DNA of 44,049 bases from Alphaproteobacteria bacterium (GTDB lineage Bacteria > Pseudomonadota > Alphaproteobacteria > Bin95): assembly GCA_022822125.1 (NCBI GenBank), contig JAJECF010000194.1, forward strand, positions 1-44,049, in the 5' to 3' direction. The position numbers and the translations under genes are program-made. The notes beneath the pieces are model-generated. The model made no database searches and was not told the DNA's origin. It saw only the letters and a list, made by a program, of their open reading frames with translations. Shown here one piece after another: positions 28,918 through 37,029 of the stretch; within the stretch, counting starts at the first letter, position 1, and every line of letters starts with the position of its first letter.

Positions 28918-30036
28918 TCAGACGCTCAGCACGTGGATGCAGCTCGACCACATTCCCATGTTCGAGGCCAGGCCGACCCTGGCTCCCTCTACCTGGCGCT
29001 TGCCGGCTTCGCCGCGCAACTGCGTCACGATTTCGGCGATCTGCCCGACCCCGGTGGCGCCCAGCGGGTGCCCCTTGGCCAGCAGACCGCCGCTCGGATT
29101 GACCGGAATGCGCCCGCCCAGCCGGGTCGCGCCCGATTCCAGCAACGGTCCCCCCTCGCCTTCGGGACAGAGGCCGAGCTTCTCATAGGCGATGATTTCG
29201 GCAACGGAGAAGCAGTCATGGGTTTCGACCACGTCCAGTTCGCCGGGGCCGATGCCGGCGCGCTCATAGACGCCGGCAGCGTTGCTGCGGACCATTTCGA
29301 GGTCGAAAACATTGTGGGCCTGTTCGTCGATATCCGACACGAGCCCGCTTGCGCGCAGCTCGACCGCGCGGCCCCTCCCGTGCCGGGCCGCGAAGCTCTC
29401 CGAGCAGATCACCGCGGCGGCGGCCCCGTCGGTCGTCGGGCTGCACTGGAACAACGTGATCGGGTCGCAGATCATGCGCGACCCCAGCACGTCTTCGAGC
29501 GACAGTTCTGTGCGGAACTGCGCCTTTTCGTTGTGCCGCGCATGCGCCCTGTTCTTTACCGAAACGCCCGCCATCTGTTCCAGCGTCGTGTCGAAGCGGT
29601 CCATGTGTTTCTGCGCCATGAGGGCGAAGCGCATCGGCAATACCGTGGCGCCCGTGGCGACCTCAGGGCTGTCCTCGGGATGGACATTGAGCAGCACGCC
29701 ATGCTGCATCTTCTCGAAACCGCAGACGACGACGACGTCCATCTCGCCGCTGCGCACGGCTAGGCTGGCCTCGCGCACCGCCGTCGAGGCCGCTGCCGAG
29801 CAATTTTCGATATTGAGGACGGGGATGCCGGAGGGCCCGACCTCCTTGATGACGCGCTGGCCGGCGGCGACGCCCTGGTTGACATGCGCGGCGTAGAACT
29901 GCTCGACACGGCGCCACTCTATGCCTGCATCCTCGCAGGCGGCGACAATCGCCTCCGCTGCGAGGTGCTCGACGCTCCGGTCCGGGTGGCGGCCGAATGC
30001 GGTCAGGCCGATTCCGATCACGAATGCGCGCTCCAT
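28918..30036 (-). CDS. Thiolase-fold acyltransferase (lipid-transfer/SCP2-thiolase-like)
   Basis: The 372-residue product has the thiolase fold: the nucleophile region NIENCSAAASTAVREA (about residues 75-90), the VETHDCFSVAEI motif with a catalytic His, and GGLLAKGHPLGATGVGQI near the end. This layout matches the lipid-transfer/non-specific thiolase group that cleaves or condenses acyl-CoA side chains, often with a DUF35 partner. Such a partner lies 17 bp upstream. The start ATG 30036 has GGGAGG upstream. The acyl-CoA substrate is unknown; steroid side chains and other branched or aromatic acyl-CoAs are known for relatives. Confidence 0.85.
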   Translation of the reverse strand: MERAFVIGIGLTAFGRHPDRSVEHLAAEAIVAACEDAGIEWRRVEQFYAAHVNQGVAAGQRVIKEVGPSGIPVLNIENCSAAASTAVREASLAVRSGEMDVVVVCGFEKMQHGVLLNVHPEDSPEVATGATVLPMRFALMAQKHMDRFDTTLEQMAGVSVKNRAHARHNEKAQFRTELSLEDVLGSRMICDPITLFQCSPTTDGAAAAVICSESFAARHGRGRAVELRASGLVSDIDEQAHNVFDLEMVRSNAAGVYERAGIGPGELDVVETHDCFSVAEIIAYEKLGLCPEGEGGPLLESGATRLGGRIPVNPSGGLLAKGHPLGATGVGQIAEIVTQLRGEAGKRQVEGARVGLASNMGMWSSCIHVLSV

Positions 30037-30053
30037 GCGTCTCCCTCCCGGCT

Positions 30054-30509
30054 TCAGGCCTCCGCCAGATCCTGCAGGGAGGCAGGATAGAACGCAAAGG
30101 TTCGATGAGGCACTGAGCCGGCGCCCACCGGCAGTTCGAAGGCGTAGCTTGCCACGATATCGCCGCGCCGCCAGTCTTCGACCGGCTTGCCGACCAGATG
30201 GCTCAGGGCGACGAGGTCATTGTCGAATACGACCTGCCCGAGAACGTAGGGCAGATGGCCGCGGTACCCGGGTGGCGGCTGACGGACGACGGTGAAAGCA
30301 TCGACCTTGCCAACGCGGCTCAATTCCACTCGCTCCACGCTGTCGGAAAAGCAGGAAACGCAGCGCAAACGCGCAGGAAAGGCACGGACGCCGCAGGCCG
30401 TGCAACGCTGGCCGACCAGCCGGACATCGCCGCGCCTTCCGGGCCCGGTGGTAAGCCCCGGTTGCAGTTCGGCAATATCCGGGATCAAACGACTTTCCGG
30501 CGTCATCAT
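30054..30509 (-). CDS. DUF35-type Zn-ribbon/OB-fold acyl-CoA-associated protein
   Basis: A roughly 151-residue protein with a rubredoxin-like Zn ribbon (CTACGVRAFPARLRCVSC: two CxxC pairs) and a C-terminal OB fold. Such proteins pair with thiolase-like enzymes and help hold the acyl-CoA. It lies directly upstream of the thiolase and is clearly its partner. The start at ATG 30509 has GAGGACGGA just upstream and removes 24 residues of poor-looking sequence; ATG 30581 remains possible. The first half of the two-gene unit. Confidence 0.8.
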   Translation of the reverse strand: MMTPESRLIPDIAELQPGLTTGPGRRGDVRLVGQRCTACGVRAFPARLRCVSCFSDSVERVELSRVGKVDAFTVVRQPPPGYRGHLPYVLGQVVFDNDLVALSHLVGKPVEDWRRGDIVASYAFELPVGAGSVPHRTFAFYPASLQDLAEA

Positions 30510-30726
30510 TCCGTCCTCGCCAACAGGCCGGGCATTCCCGTGGGGCACAAAAGGCAATGTGTCAACGAGAGATGCCGACACTCCTTGTACCAGCGGTCGT
30601 TGATTGGAACCGATGGCGCGGCGCCTCCCTGCCGTAGCCCCGGTCCTTTGTCCTTGTATCTCTCGTTCTTGCCATTGTGGTACTCGACCGCGAGCAACGT
30701 CGGCAACCGTCGCGCATTGCGAACTT

Positions 30727-31230
30727 TCAAACCACCGCCGGACTACGCCTTTCCAGCAGCATGACGTCGCGCCATCGGCCGGCGAGGGGGCCGTGGGGCA
30801 TGCGGCCGAGGCGTTCGCGGATGCCGACCTGGCGGAAGCCGAACTTGCGGTGGAGCGCGATGCTGGCGGCGTTCTCCGGGAAGATGCCGGCCTGGAGCGT
30901 CCAGAGGCCGGCGGCTTCCGACGCTTCGATCAGCGCGCCGAGCAGCCGGTCGCCGATGCCCCGGCCGCGCACGCCGTCGGCGAGATAGATCGACACCTCG
31001 CCGACGCCGGCATAGACCCGCCGCGACGAGACCGGCGACAAGGCGGCCCAGCCAACGACCGCGCCGCCTTCTTCCGCCACCAGCCGGCAGCATTCGAGAT
31101 GGCCGGCGTCCCACTCCTCCCAGACGGGCACCGTCTCCTGGAAGCTCGCATGGCCGGTGGCGATGCCGCCGCCATAGATCGCAAGCACGGCCGGGCCGTC
31201 CGCCGCCCGCATCGGCCGGATCTCAGCCAT
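30727..31230 (-). CDS. GNAT acetyltransferase (phosphinothricin acetyltransferase-like)
   Basis: A 167-residue acetyltransferase using acetyl-CoA. It has AEIRPMRAADGPAVLAIYG at the start, the FQETVP segment typical of the Pat/MnaT subgroup (amino-acid analogue N-acetylation), the acetyl-CoA loop VRGRGIGDRLLGALIE (Q/RxxGxG/A) and the ALHRKFGFRQVGI motif. The likely substrates are toxic amino-acid analogues such as methionine sulfoximine, but this is family knowledge and not visible here. The start ATG 31230 shares one base with the apt stop (TAATG), so the two are translationally linked. Confidence 0.85.
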   Translation of the reverse strand: MAEIRPMRAADGPAVLAIYGGGIATGHASFQETVPVWEEWDAGHLECCRLVAEEGGAVVGWAALSPVSSRRVYAGVGEVSIYLADGVRGRGIGDRLLGALIEASEAAGLWTLQAGIFPENAASIALHRKFGFRQVGIRERLGRMPHGPLAGRWRDVMLLERRSPAVV

Positions 31231-31745
31231 TATTCATCATAGACGACGAGGCTTGCGACCGGCGCGTCGATGCGCTGGCGGCCGCCGAGGAAACCGAGCT
31301 CCACCAGGCACACCGCGCCCCGCACATCCGCGCCGATGCGCCTCAGCAATTGGATGCCCGCGCCGAAGGTGCCGCCCGTGGCCAGCAGGTCGTCCACCAC
31401 CACCACGCGCTCTCCCGGCCGGACCGCATCCGCCTGTATCTCGATGACGTCCTCGCCATATTCGAGGTCGTAACGGTGCGAGACCACCGCGCCCGGCAGC
31501 TTGCCCTGCTTGCGCAGCATGGTGAAGCCGATGCCGAGCCGGTCCGCCACCGGGGCCGAGACCAGGAAGCCGCGCGCCTCGATGCCGGCCAGCCGGTCCG
31601 CGCCGAACGCCTCCACGGCCTCGCAGAGCCGGTCCACGGCGTAGCGCCAGGCCCTGCCGTTCCCGATCAGGGTCGAGATGTCGTAGAACAGGATGCCGGG
31701 CTTCGGGTAATCGGGGATCGTCCGGATACAGGATTTGAGGTCCAT
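31230..31745 (-). CDS. apt: Adenine phosphoribosyltransferase
   Basis: Apt salvages adenine with PRPP to make AMP. The 171-residue product has MDLKSCIRTIPDYPKPGILF (family start), the FTMLRKQGKLPG loop, and the PRPP-binding VVVVDDLLATGGTF motif. Full length and apparently active. ATG 31745 matches the family start; the upstream extension of the frame is not conserved. That ATG shares two bases with the start of a divergent PqiA-like gene (CATG). GNAT follows downstream with a one-base overlap. Confidence 0.95.
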   Translation of the reverse strand: MDLKSCIRTIPDYPKPGILFYDISTLIGNGRAWRYAVDRLCEAVEAFGADRLAGIEARGFLVSAPVADRLGIGFTMLRKQGKLPGAVVSHRYDLEYGEDVIEIQADAVRPGERVVVVDDLLATGGTFGAGIQLLRRIGADVRGAVCLVELGFLGGRQRIDAPVASLVVYDE

Positions 31746-32241
31746 GAACGGTCTCGCGGGTGAGGGTCCGGAAGGAAACCTAGAACATCGCCGCCGCAAG
31801 CCCAACGGTCCGACGGGCTTTCTGCTGGCGCTCTCGGCCCTCCTGCTCGCGCCGGGGCTGCTGCTGCCGGCGATCACGGTGGAGCGGCTCTGGTTCGGCG
31901 CCGACTACTCCATCCTGGGCTCCGTCGCCGCGCTCGCGCGGAGCGGCGACTGGTTCCTCGCCACCGTCATGGGCGCCTTCTCGGTCGCCCTGCCCGCGGC
32001 GAAGCTGGCTCTTGCCGCCTGGGCCTGGCGGACCGGCAGAACGGACTCGAGACCGGTCCGGGCGCTGGGCGCGGTGTCGAGATATTCGATGCTGGATGTG
32101 TTCGCCGTCGCGGTCGCCGTGCTGGTGCTGGACGGCCAATTGCTGACAAGCGCCTCGGCCGGCCCCGGCATCGTCTGCTTCACGGTCTCGGTGCTGCTTT
32201 CGACCTGGGCGGTGCATCGGCTGGGTCACGACGAACGCTGA
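31744..32241 (+). CDS. PqiA-like integral membrane protein, single domain
   Basis: The product of about 165 residues has four hydrophobic segments (about 25-44, 72-95, 112-127 and 138-155). Its motifs resemble half of a paraquat-inducible protein A: LLPAITVERLWFGADYSILG, GDWFLATVMGAFSVALPAAK and RYSMLDVFAVAVAVL. PqiA proteins sit in the inner membrane beside MCE lipid-transport proteins; none is nearby. ATG 31744 has GAGG 6 nt upstream, which supports this start even though it overlaps the divergent apt start. The gene ends 16 nt inside the convergent ccmC gene. Confidence 0.75.
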   Translation: MNGLAGEGPEGNLEHRRRKPNGPTGFLLALSALLLAPGLLLPAITVERLWFGADYSILGSVAALARSGDWFLATVMGAFSVALPAAKLALAAWAWRTGRTDSRPVRALGAVSRYSMLDVFAVAVAVLVLDGQLLTSASAGPGIVCFTVSVLLSTWAVHRLGHDER

Positions 32242-32954
32242 AGCGCCAGCGCCGCCAACCGGCGCTCGTCCAGCTCGGCGCGGATGCGGAGCAGCAGCAC
32301 CGTCGCCCAGAAGAACAGGAAGGCGGCATACATGACCAGTAGCGGGCGCAGCATGGCCGGGTCGATGGCCGGCGCGCCGAAGCGGCTGACGCTCGCCGGC
32401 TGGTGCAGCGTGTGCCACCAGTCCACCGAGAATTTGATAATCGGCAGATTGACCGCGCCGACCAGCGCCAGCACGGCCGCCGCCCGCCCCGCCCGGCGCG
32501 GATCGTCGAAGGCCCGCCAGAGCGCCATATAGCCGATATAGAGGAACAGCAGCACGAGCACGGAAGTGAGCCTGGCGTCCCATACCCACCAGGTTCCCCA
32601 GGTCGGCAGGCCCCAGAGCGAGCCGGTGACGAGCGCAATCAGTGTGAAACAGGCCCCCGGCGCGGCAGACGCCCTGGCCGCGAGCTCGGCCAGCGGATGG
32701 CGCCAGATGAGCGCGCCCGCGCTCGCCAGCGCCATGACCGCATAGGTGCTGAGCGCCATCCACGCCGCCGGGACATGCACATACATGATGCGCACCGAGT
32801 CCTTCTGCTGGTAGTCGATGGGCGAGTCGACCAGCGCCAGCCAGAGCCCGGCGATGAAGGCCGCCGCCGAGGCGCCCGCCGTCCAGGGCAGGATGCGGCC
32901 GGCGAGGCGGCGGAAGCGGCCGGGATTGGCGAGGCGGTGCAGGCTGCGGACCAC
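32226..32954 (-). CDS. ccmC: Heme handling protein CcmC of cytochrome c maturation
   Basis: CcmC is an inner-membrane protein that loads heme onto CcmE. The 242-residue product has six hydrophobic segments, the tryptophan-rich WGTWWVWDARLTS motif facing the periplasm, and the heme-ligand histidines in YVHVPAAWMA and WWHTLHQPAS. GTG 32954 is the likely start, 5 bp after the ccmB stop. After ccmC the expected ccmD and ccmE-I genes are missing: a convergent PqiA-like gene overlaps its last 16 nt instead. Confidence 0.93.
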   Translation of the reverse strand: MVRSLHRLANPGRFRRLAGRILPWTAGASAAAFIAGLWLALVDSPIDYQQKDSVRIMYVHVPAAWMALSTYAVMALASAGALIWRHPLAELAARASAAPGACFTLIALVTGSLWGLPTWGTWWVWDARLTSVLVLLFLYIGYMALWRAFDDPRRAGRAAAVLALVGAVNLPIIKFSVDWWHTLHQPASVSRFGAPAIDPAMLRPLLVMYAAFLFFWATVLLLRIRAELDERRLAALALQRSS

Positions 32955-32959
32955 GAGTG

Positions 32960-33610
32960 CTATTGCTCCACGGCGTGACGGAGCGCTGCTGCGGCCGCCG
33001 CCGGCGCCAGCGCCAGCGCGGCGAGCGACAATGCGGCCAGCAGGGCGAACGCGCCCTCGCGGCCTTCGGCGGCGGCGGCCCCGAAGATCAGGACGGGAAT
33101 ATAGAGCGGCAGCACGAGAATGGCCGTCAAGACCCCGCCGAGCCGCGCGCCGAGGGTGAGCGCCGCGCCGGCCGCGCCGATCAGCGTGAGCGCGGGTGTG
33201 CCGATAAGGAAGGAGAGCGCCAGCAGGCCGAGACGCTCGCCCGGCACGGCCAGCATGGAGCCCAGCGCTGGCGCGATGACGGCCATCGGCAGGCCGGTGG
33301 CGAGCCAGTGCGCCGCGCATTTAGCGAGAACGACCGCCACAAGCGGCTCCGGGCGGGCGGCCAGCAGGTCGAGCGCGCCGTCTTCCCAATCGGCGCGGAA
33401 CAGCCGCTCCAGCGAGAGCAGCGCCGCCAGCAGCGCGATCACCCAGAGCAGGCCTGCGCCGACGCCGGCGAGGATGCCGGGCTCGGGCCCGAGGCCGAGC
33501 GGGAACAGCACCGCGCCCAGCACGAAGAACATGAGCGCCAGCCCGCTCTCCCCGCCCTGCCTGCCGGCAAGCGCGAGGTCGCGGCCGAGCAGCGCGAGAA
33601 ACAGCCTCAC
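32960..33610 (-). CDS. ccmB: Heme exporter membrane subunit CcmB
   Basis: CcmB is the membrane partner of the ATPase CcmA; with CcmC it releases holo-CcmE. The 216-residue product has six hydrophobic stretches and the RADWEDGALDLLAARPEPL segment typical of CcmB near residue 50. Length matches the family. It starts at GTG 33610, overlapping the ccmA stop by 4 nt. The C-terminus is Ala-rich. The ccmA-ccmB-ccmC order is standard. Confidence 0.92.
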   Translation of the reverse strand: MRLFLALLGRDLALAGRQGGESGLALMFFVLGAVLFPLGLGPEPGILAGVGAGLLWVIALLAALLSLERLFRADWEDGALDLLAARPEPLVAVVLAKCAAHWLATGLPMAVIAPALGSMLAVPGERLGLLALSFLIGTPALTLIGAAGAALTLGARLGGVLTAILVLPLYIPVLIFGAAAAEGREGAFALLAALSLAALALAPAAAAAALRHAVEQ

Positions 33611-34185
33611 GGCGCGCCGAGTGTGATGCGCCGGGCGGAGGCCGGCCCGAGCGGGACATGGGTGGCGATCACGGCCGCCCCGCCGCCCGCCAGATGGGCC
33701 TCCAGGCCGCGCCCGAAAGCCGCCGCCGCGGCGTCGTCGAGGCCGGCGGTCGGCTCGTCCAGCAGCCAGAGCGGGGCGGGCGCCGCAAACAGGCGCGCAA
33801 GGCCGAGCCGCCTTCGCTGGCCGGCCGAGAGCAGCCGCGCCGGCAGGTCGGCCAGCGCGGCGAGGCCGACCGCCTCCAGGCCCGCCGCGACCGAGCCGCT
33901 GCCGGCGAGCCGCACCCAGAAGGAGAGGTTCTGCGAGGCGGTGAGCGCCGGCTTCACCGCATCGCCATGGCCGAGATAGTGGAAGTCCGCCTCCCCCCGG
34001 CCGGTCCAGGCCACCGTTCCCGCCGACGGCGGCAGCAGCCCCGCCAGCACGCGCAGCAGGCTCGACTTGCCGGCCCCGTTCGGCCCGGTGACGAGCGCCG
34101 CCTCGCCGGGCGAGAGCGTGAGGTCGAGCCCCCGGAACAGCACGCGCCCGCCGCGCTCGCAGCCGAGGCCGCGCGCTTCGAGCAT
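33607..34185 (-). CDS. ccmA: Heme exporter ATPase CcmA
   Basis: An ABC ATPase that powers cytochrome c maturation. The 192-residue product has Walker A (GPNGAGKSS, about residue 35), the signature LSAGQRRRLGLARLF and Walker B (LWLLDEPTAGLD), plus a late His in ATHVP. Size is normal for CcmA, which is shorter than most ABC ATPases. Its ATG 34185 shares a base with the stop of the upstream ggt gene (TGATG), so the two are translationally coupled, an unusual partnership. Downstream it overlaps ccmB by 4 nt. Confidence 0.93.
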   Translation of the reverse strand: MLEARGLGCERGGRVLFRGLDLTLSPGEAALVTGPNGAGKSSLLRVLAGLLPPSAGTVAWTGRGEADFHYLGHGDAVKPALTASQNLSFWVRLAGSGSVAAGLEAVGLAALADLPARLLSAGQRRRLGLARLFAAPAPLWLLDEPTAGLDDAAAAAFGRGLEAHLAGGGAAVIATHVPLGPASARRITLGAP

Positions 34186-35747
34186 CAGCCGCCGATCGCC
34201 ACCGCCGCCGTCGGCGACTGCACATGCGCTGCCGCCGCGTTGCCGCGCATGACGATCTGCGGGTTGGCGAACAGCTTCTGGCCGACGGCGCTTTCCGTGA
34301 CTTCGGTCGCGAAGCGGGCGGCGAGCGCGGCGCGTATTTCGGGCGCCAGCTCGCGGTCCATCGTCACCTTGCCCTCGCCGCTTGCGTCGATGCGCGGCCG
34401 GTGGACCGCGTCTTCCAGATCGAGGCCGAAATCGAGCAGCATGGAGGTGAGCTGGAAAACCGCCGGCGCGATCCGCCGCCCGCCCGAGGCGCCGAGCGCG
34501 AAGCGGCCCGCCCCGTCCGCGTCCGTCACCACCACGGGCGCCATGTTGTTGAGCGGCTTCACCCCGCCTTTCAGCGAATTCGGCCGGCCGGGGCGCGGGT
34601 CGAACCAGTAGATGCCGTTGTTCATCAATATGCCGGTGCCGGGCAGCATGAAGCGCGAGCCGAAGCGCTCCAGCAGCGTATTGGTCAGCGTCACCATATT
34701 GCCCGCCGCATCGACAACCGAGAGATGGGTGGTGCAGCCGCGCCCGCTCGCATCGCCGTCATGGCCCATATGCGCGAGCCGGTAGTCATAGGCTTCCGTC
34801 AGCGCCTCGGCCCAGGCGATATAGGCGCCGGCGTCGAGGCCGGCGGCGCGGTCGAGCCGGGCATTGAGAGTGCCGAGCGCCCGCGCGAAGGTCGGCCCGG
34901 CATTGAGGCCCGGCATCAGCCGGACCACGCCGTCATGGTGCGGCACGGCGAGCGGCTCCACCTCGAAGGCCTCATAAGCGCCGAGATCGTCGAGGGTGAG
35001 CGGGCCGCCGGACGCGCCCATGTCGGCCGCGATGCGTCGTGCGGTCTCGCCCTCGTAGAAGTCGCGCGGGCCCGCTTCGGCCAGGCGGCGCAGCGTCTCC
35101 GGCAGCCGGCCGAGCGGGCGGCGGAGCGGCGCATGCGGCGTTTGCGAGACGAGCGGCGCCCCGTTCGGCAGGTATGTCTCGCGCGCTTCCGGATAGCGCC
35201 CGAGGCCGGCGCTCATGCCGAAGGCGATCTGCAGCGTGGCGTACCAGCTGGCGGCGAGGCCGCGCTCGGCCGTCTCGATGGCGGGGGCCAGCGCGTCCGC
35301 CCAGGCGAGCGTGCCGTAACGCTCCAGCGCCATGGCGAAGCCGGCGACAGCGCCCGGCACGGCCACGGCCTCCGGGCCGATCGAGTTGCGGTCGCCGATG
35401 ACCCGCGGCCAGACGAACAGCGCGTCCTCCGGCCCCTCCTCGCCGCTCAGGGGGTAGCGGGCGGGATCGAGCGCGGCCGGCGCGGTCATCGAATAGTCGA
35501 TGCCGGTCGTGCGCTGCTCATCGGCGAGGTGGATCAGCATGACGCCGCCGCCGCCTATGCCGCTCATCCAGGGCTCGGTGGTGGCGAGGCATAGCGCGGT
35601 GACGACCGCCGCATCCACCGCATTGCCCCCGGCCCTGAGCACCGCCGCGCCCCGCTCGGCCGCCTCGGCCTCCTGCGCGGCGACAAGGCCGTGCCGGGAG
35701 CGCACCGCCGGCTTGCTGAGGCTCCAATGTTCGGCGCGGAAGGTCAT
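34185..35747 (-). CDS. ggt: Gamma-glutamyltransferase
   Basis: GGT cleaves gamma-glutamyl bonds, for example in glutathione, and usually acts outside the cytoplasm after self-cleavage. The 520-residue product has AAVLRAGGNAVDAAVVTALC (N-terminal domain), the autocleavage site TTHLSVVDAAGN with the nucleophile Thr339, and GGVKPLNNMAPVVV, all family hallmarks. No signal peptide is visible at the chosen start ATG 35747 (GGGAG upstream), so it may be a cytoplasmic variant of the family. It is coupled to ccmA by a TGATG junction. Confidence 0.9.
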   Translation of the reverse strand: MTFRAEHWSLSKPAVRSRHGLVAAQEAEAAERGAAVLRAGGNAVDAAVVTALCLATTEPWMSGIGGGGVMLIHLADEQRTTGIDYSMTAPAALDPARYPLSGEEGPEDALFVWPRVIGDRNSIGPEAVAVPGAVAGFAMALERYGTLAWADALAPAIETAERGLAASWYATLQIAFGMSAGLGRYPEARETYLPNGAPLVSQTPHAPLRRPLGRLPETLRRLAEAGPRDFYEGETARRIAADMGASGGPLTLDDLGAYEAFEVEPLAVPHHDGVVRLMPGLNAGPTFARALGTLNARLDRAAGLDAGAYIAWAEALTEAYDYRLAHMGHDGDASGRGCTTHLSVVDAAGNMVTLTNTLLERFGSRFMLPGTGILMNNGIYWFDPRPGRPNSLKGGVKPLNNMAPVVVTDADGAGRFALGASGGRRIAPAVFQLTSMLLDFGLDLEDAVHRPRIDASGEGKVTMDRELAPEIRAALAARFATEVTESAVGQKLFANPQIVMRGNAAAAHVQSPTAAVAIGG

Positions 35748-35860
35748 CGCAGGCTCCCTTTCCCGGCTCCCATGCCGGCCCCGCGCCGCCGCTTGTCCTG
35801 CTTGCAAGCGGGCGCAGCATGCCGATTGCCCATGGCGCCCATCGTAAAGAGGCTTCGGCC

Positions 35861-35967
35861 TTTCCGGAATACGGCGATCCGCCGCCATCGGTATAATATG
35901 CCTCCGGGCGCCCTCTGCATGGCTCGCGCTTGCTGTGTTTTCATCTTTCCGGTACATTTTCCGGAAA
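35861..35967. promoter_or_regulatory. TTTCCGG motifs upstream of a toxin-antitoxin pair
   Basis: TTTCCGG occurs at 35861, 35946 and 35958; the last is part of the 10-bp palindrome TTTCCGGAAA (35958-35967), 11 nt before the antitoxin start. A TATAAT box stands at 35892-35897, without a good -35. This is a likely autoregulated promoter region. Confidence 0.45.
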
Positions 35968-35978
35968 CGAGGAATGCA

Positions 35979-36263
35979 ATGGCCGAGTCCGAATTGTCGC
36001 CCGTAACCCGGTGGCGCAGGCGCCGGCAGCGTCGGGGATTTGTGCGCGTCGAGGTTCAGGTCCGCAAGGAGGATGCCGGGCTCCTGCGGGACATCGCCGG
36101 CGCGCTTGGCGATCCTGCGCGCGGGGCCGAGACGCGCGCCGTGCTGCGCGAGACCCTCGCCCCGCCGCGCGCCGGCGGGTTCAAGGCGCTGCTGGAGCGG
36201 GCGCCTCTCGAAGGGATCGATCTCGCGCGTCCTCGCGACCTCGACCGCGATCTTTCCCTGTGA
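35979..36263 (+). CDS. Antitoxin of a VapC-type pair
   Basis: A 94-residue protein with a basic N-terminus (TRWRRRRQRRGFVRVEVQVR), a helical middle and a C-terminal tail (FKALLERAPLEGIDLARPRD) that would block a PIN toxin. The first half resembles short ribbon-helix-helix antitoxins in which a beta strand (VRVEVQV) contacts DNA. Start ATG 35979 lies after a GAGGAATGCA ribosome site; the longer frame upstream is not coding. The stop overlaps the toxin's GTG start by 4 nt. TTTCCGG motifs just upstream may be its operator. Confidence 0.75.
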   Translation: MAESELSPVTRWRRRRQRRGFVRVEVQVRKEDAGLLRDIAGALGDPARGAETRAVLRETLAPPRAGGFKALLERAPLEGIDLARPRDLDRDLSL

Positions 36264-36673
36264 GTTTCCTGATCGACACGAACATCGTCTCCGAGATTCG
36301 CAAGGGAAGCCATTGCGATCCGGCTGTCGCCGCATGGTGGGCAGGCGTCGCGGAGGACGATCTCCGGGTGAGCGTGCTGGTGCTGGGCGAGATTCGCAAA
36401 GGCGTGGAACTGGCGCGTCAGCGGGACCCGCAAAAGGCCCGGGCGCTCGAGACATGGCTGAAGGATCTGGTCTCGGACTTTGGGGACCGCATACTTCCCG
36501 TCGATGCCGCTGTCGCCGAAGAGTGGGGACGCATGGCAGCGGTCCGGCCCGCGCCGGCAATCGACGCGCTTCTGGCCGCAACCGCCAGAACCAACGGGCT
36601 CACGCTGGTGACGCGCAACACGGCCGATGTCGCCGGCCTTGATGTAGAGGTGCTGAACCCGTTCGAACCATGA
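36260..36673 (+). CDS. vapC: VapC-type PIN-domain toxin
   Basis: A 137-residue PIN-domain ribonuclease. All four acidic positions are visible: Asp6 in SFLIDTNIVSE, Glu in VLGEIRKG (about 43), Asp in AIDALLAATA (about 96), and the VTRNTADV turn near residue 117. The start is GTG 36260, overlapping the antitoxin stop by 4 nt. It belongs to the FitB-like VapC group (IDTNIVSE, LGEIRKGVE). It is a second, unrelated toxin-antitoxin pair, distinct from the one at 24 kb. Confidence 0.88.
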   Translation: MSFLIDTNIVSEIRKGSHCDPAVAAWWAGVAEDDLRVSVLVLGEIRKGVELARQRDPQKARALETWLKDLVSDFGDRILPVDAAVAEEWGRMAAVRPAPAIDALLAATARTNGLTLVTRNTADVAGLDVEVLNPFEP

Positions 36674-36776
36674 CGGGGAGACGGGCTTCCCCGGCCAGGT
36701 CGCGTTAAACCCGGCTTGCATCCAGTGCGTCCGCCCGCCCGGCGCTCCTTTCTCGGCACTCTTGCGCCCCCGATTG

Positions 36777-36877
36777 TCGTCCCGGACTTGATCCGGGACC
36801 CAGCACCGCCGGTGAAGTCCGGCAGAGGCCTCGGCAGATTAGGCCCCGGCTCTCCGCTTCGCTCCGGCTGGGGTGAC
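36777..36877. repeat. Dispersed repeat of alphaproteobacterial type
   Basis: TCCCGGACTTGATCCGGGA-like palindrome (36780-36798) is followed at 36844-36877 by a segment reading CCGGCTCTCCGCTTCGCT and ending GGGGTGAC. Sequences of this form are scattered in intergenic regions of many alphaproteobacteria. The rest of 36674-37029 holds no gene I can see. Confidence 0.55.
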
Positions 36878-37029
36878 AAAGGGGCGCGTGCAAGGTGAGG
36901 TCGACAAGGACAGGATGCGTGAATCCGGTAGGGACAACGGGGCAGTCCTTGGTTGCTGCGGCGCGCTGAAAGCGAGGCATCCGGCCCGCCGGATTTCAAC
37001 CGGGCGATACCGGCCGGTTCGAAGCCGGC

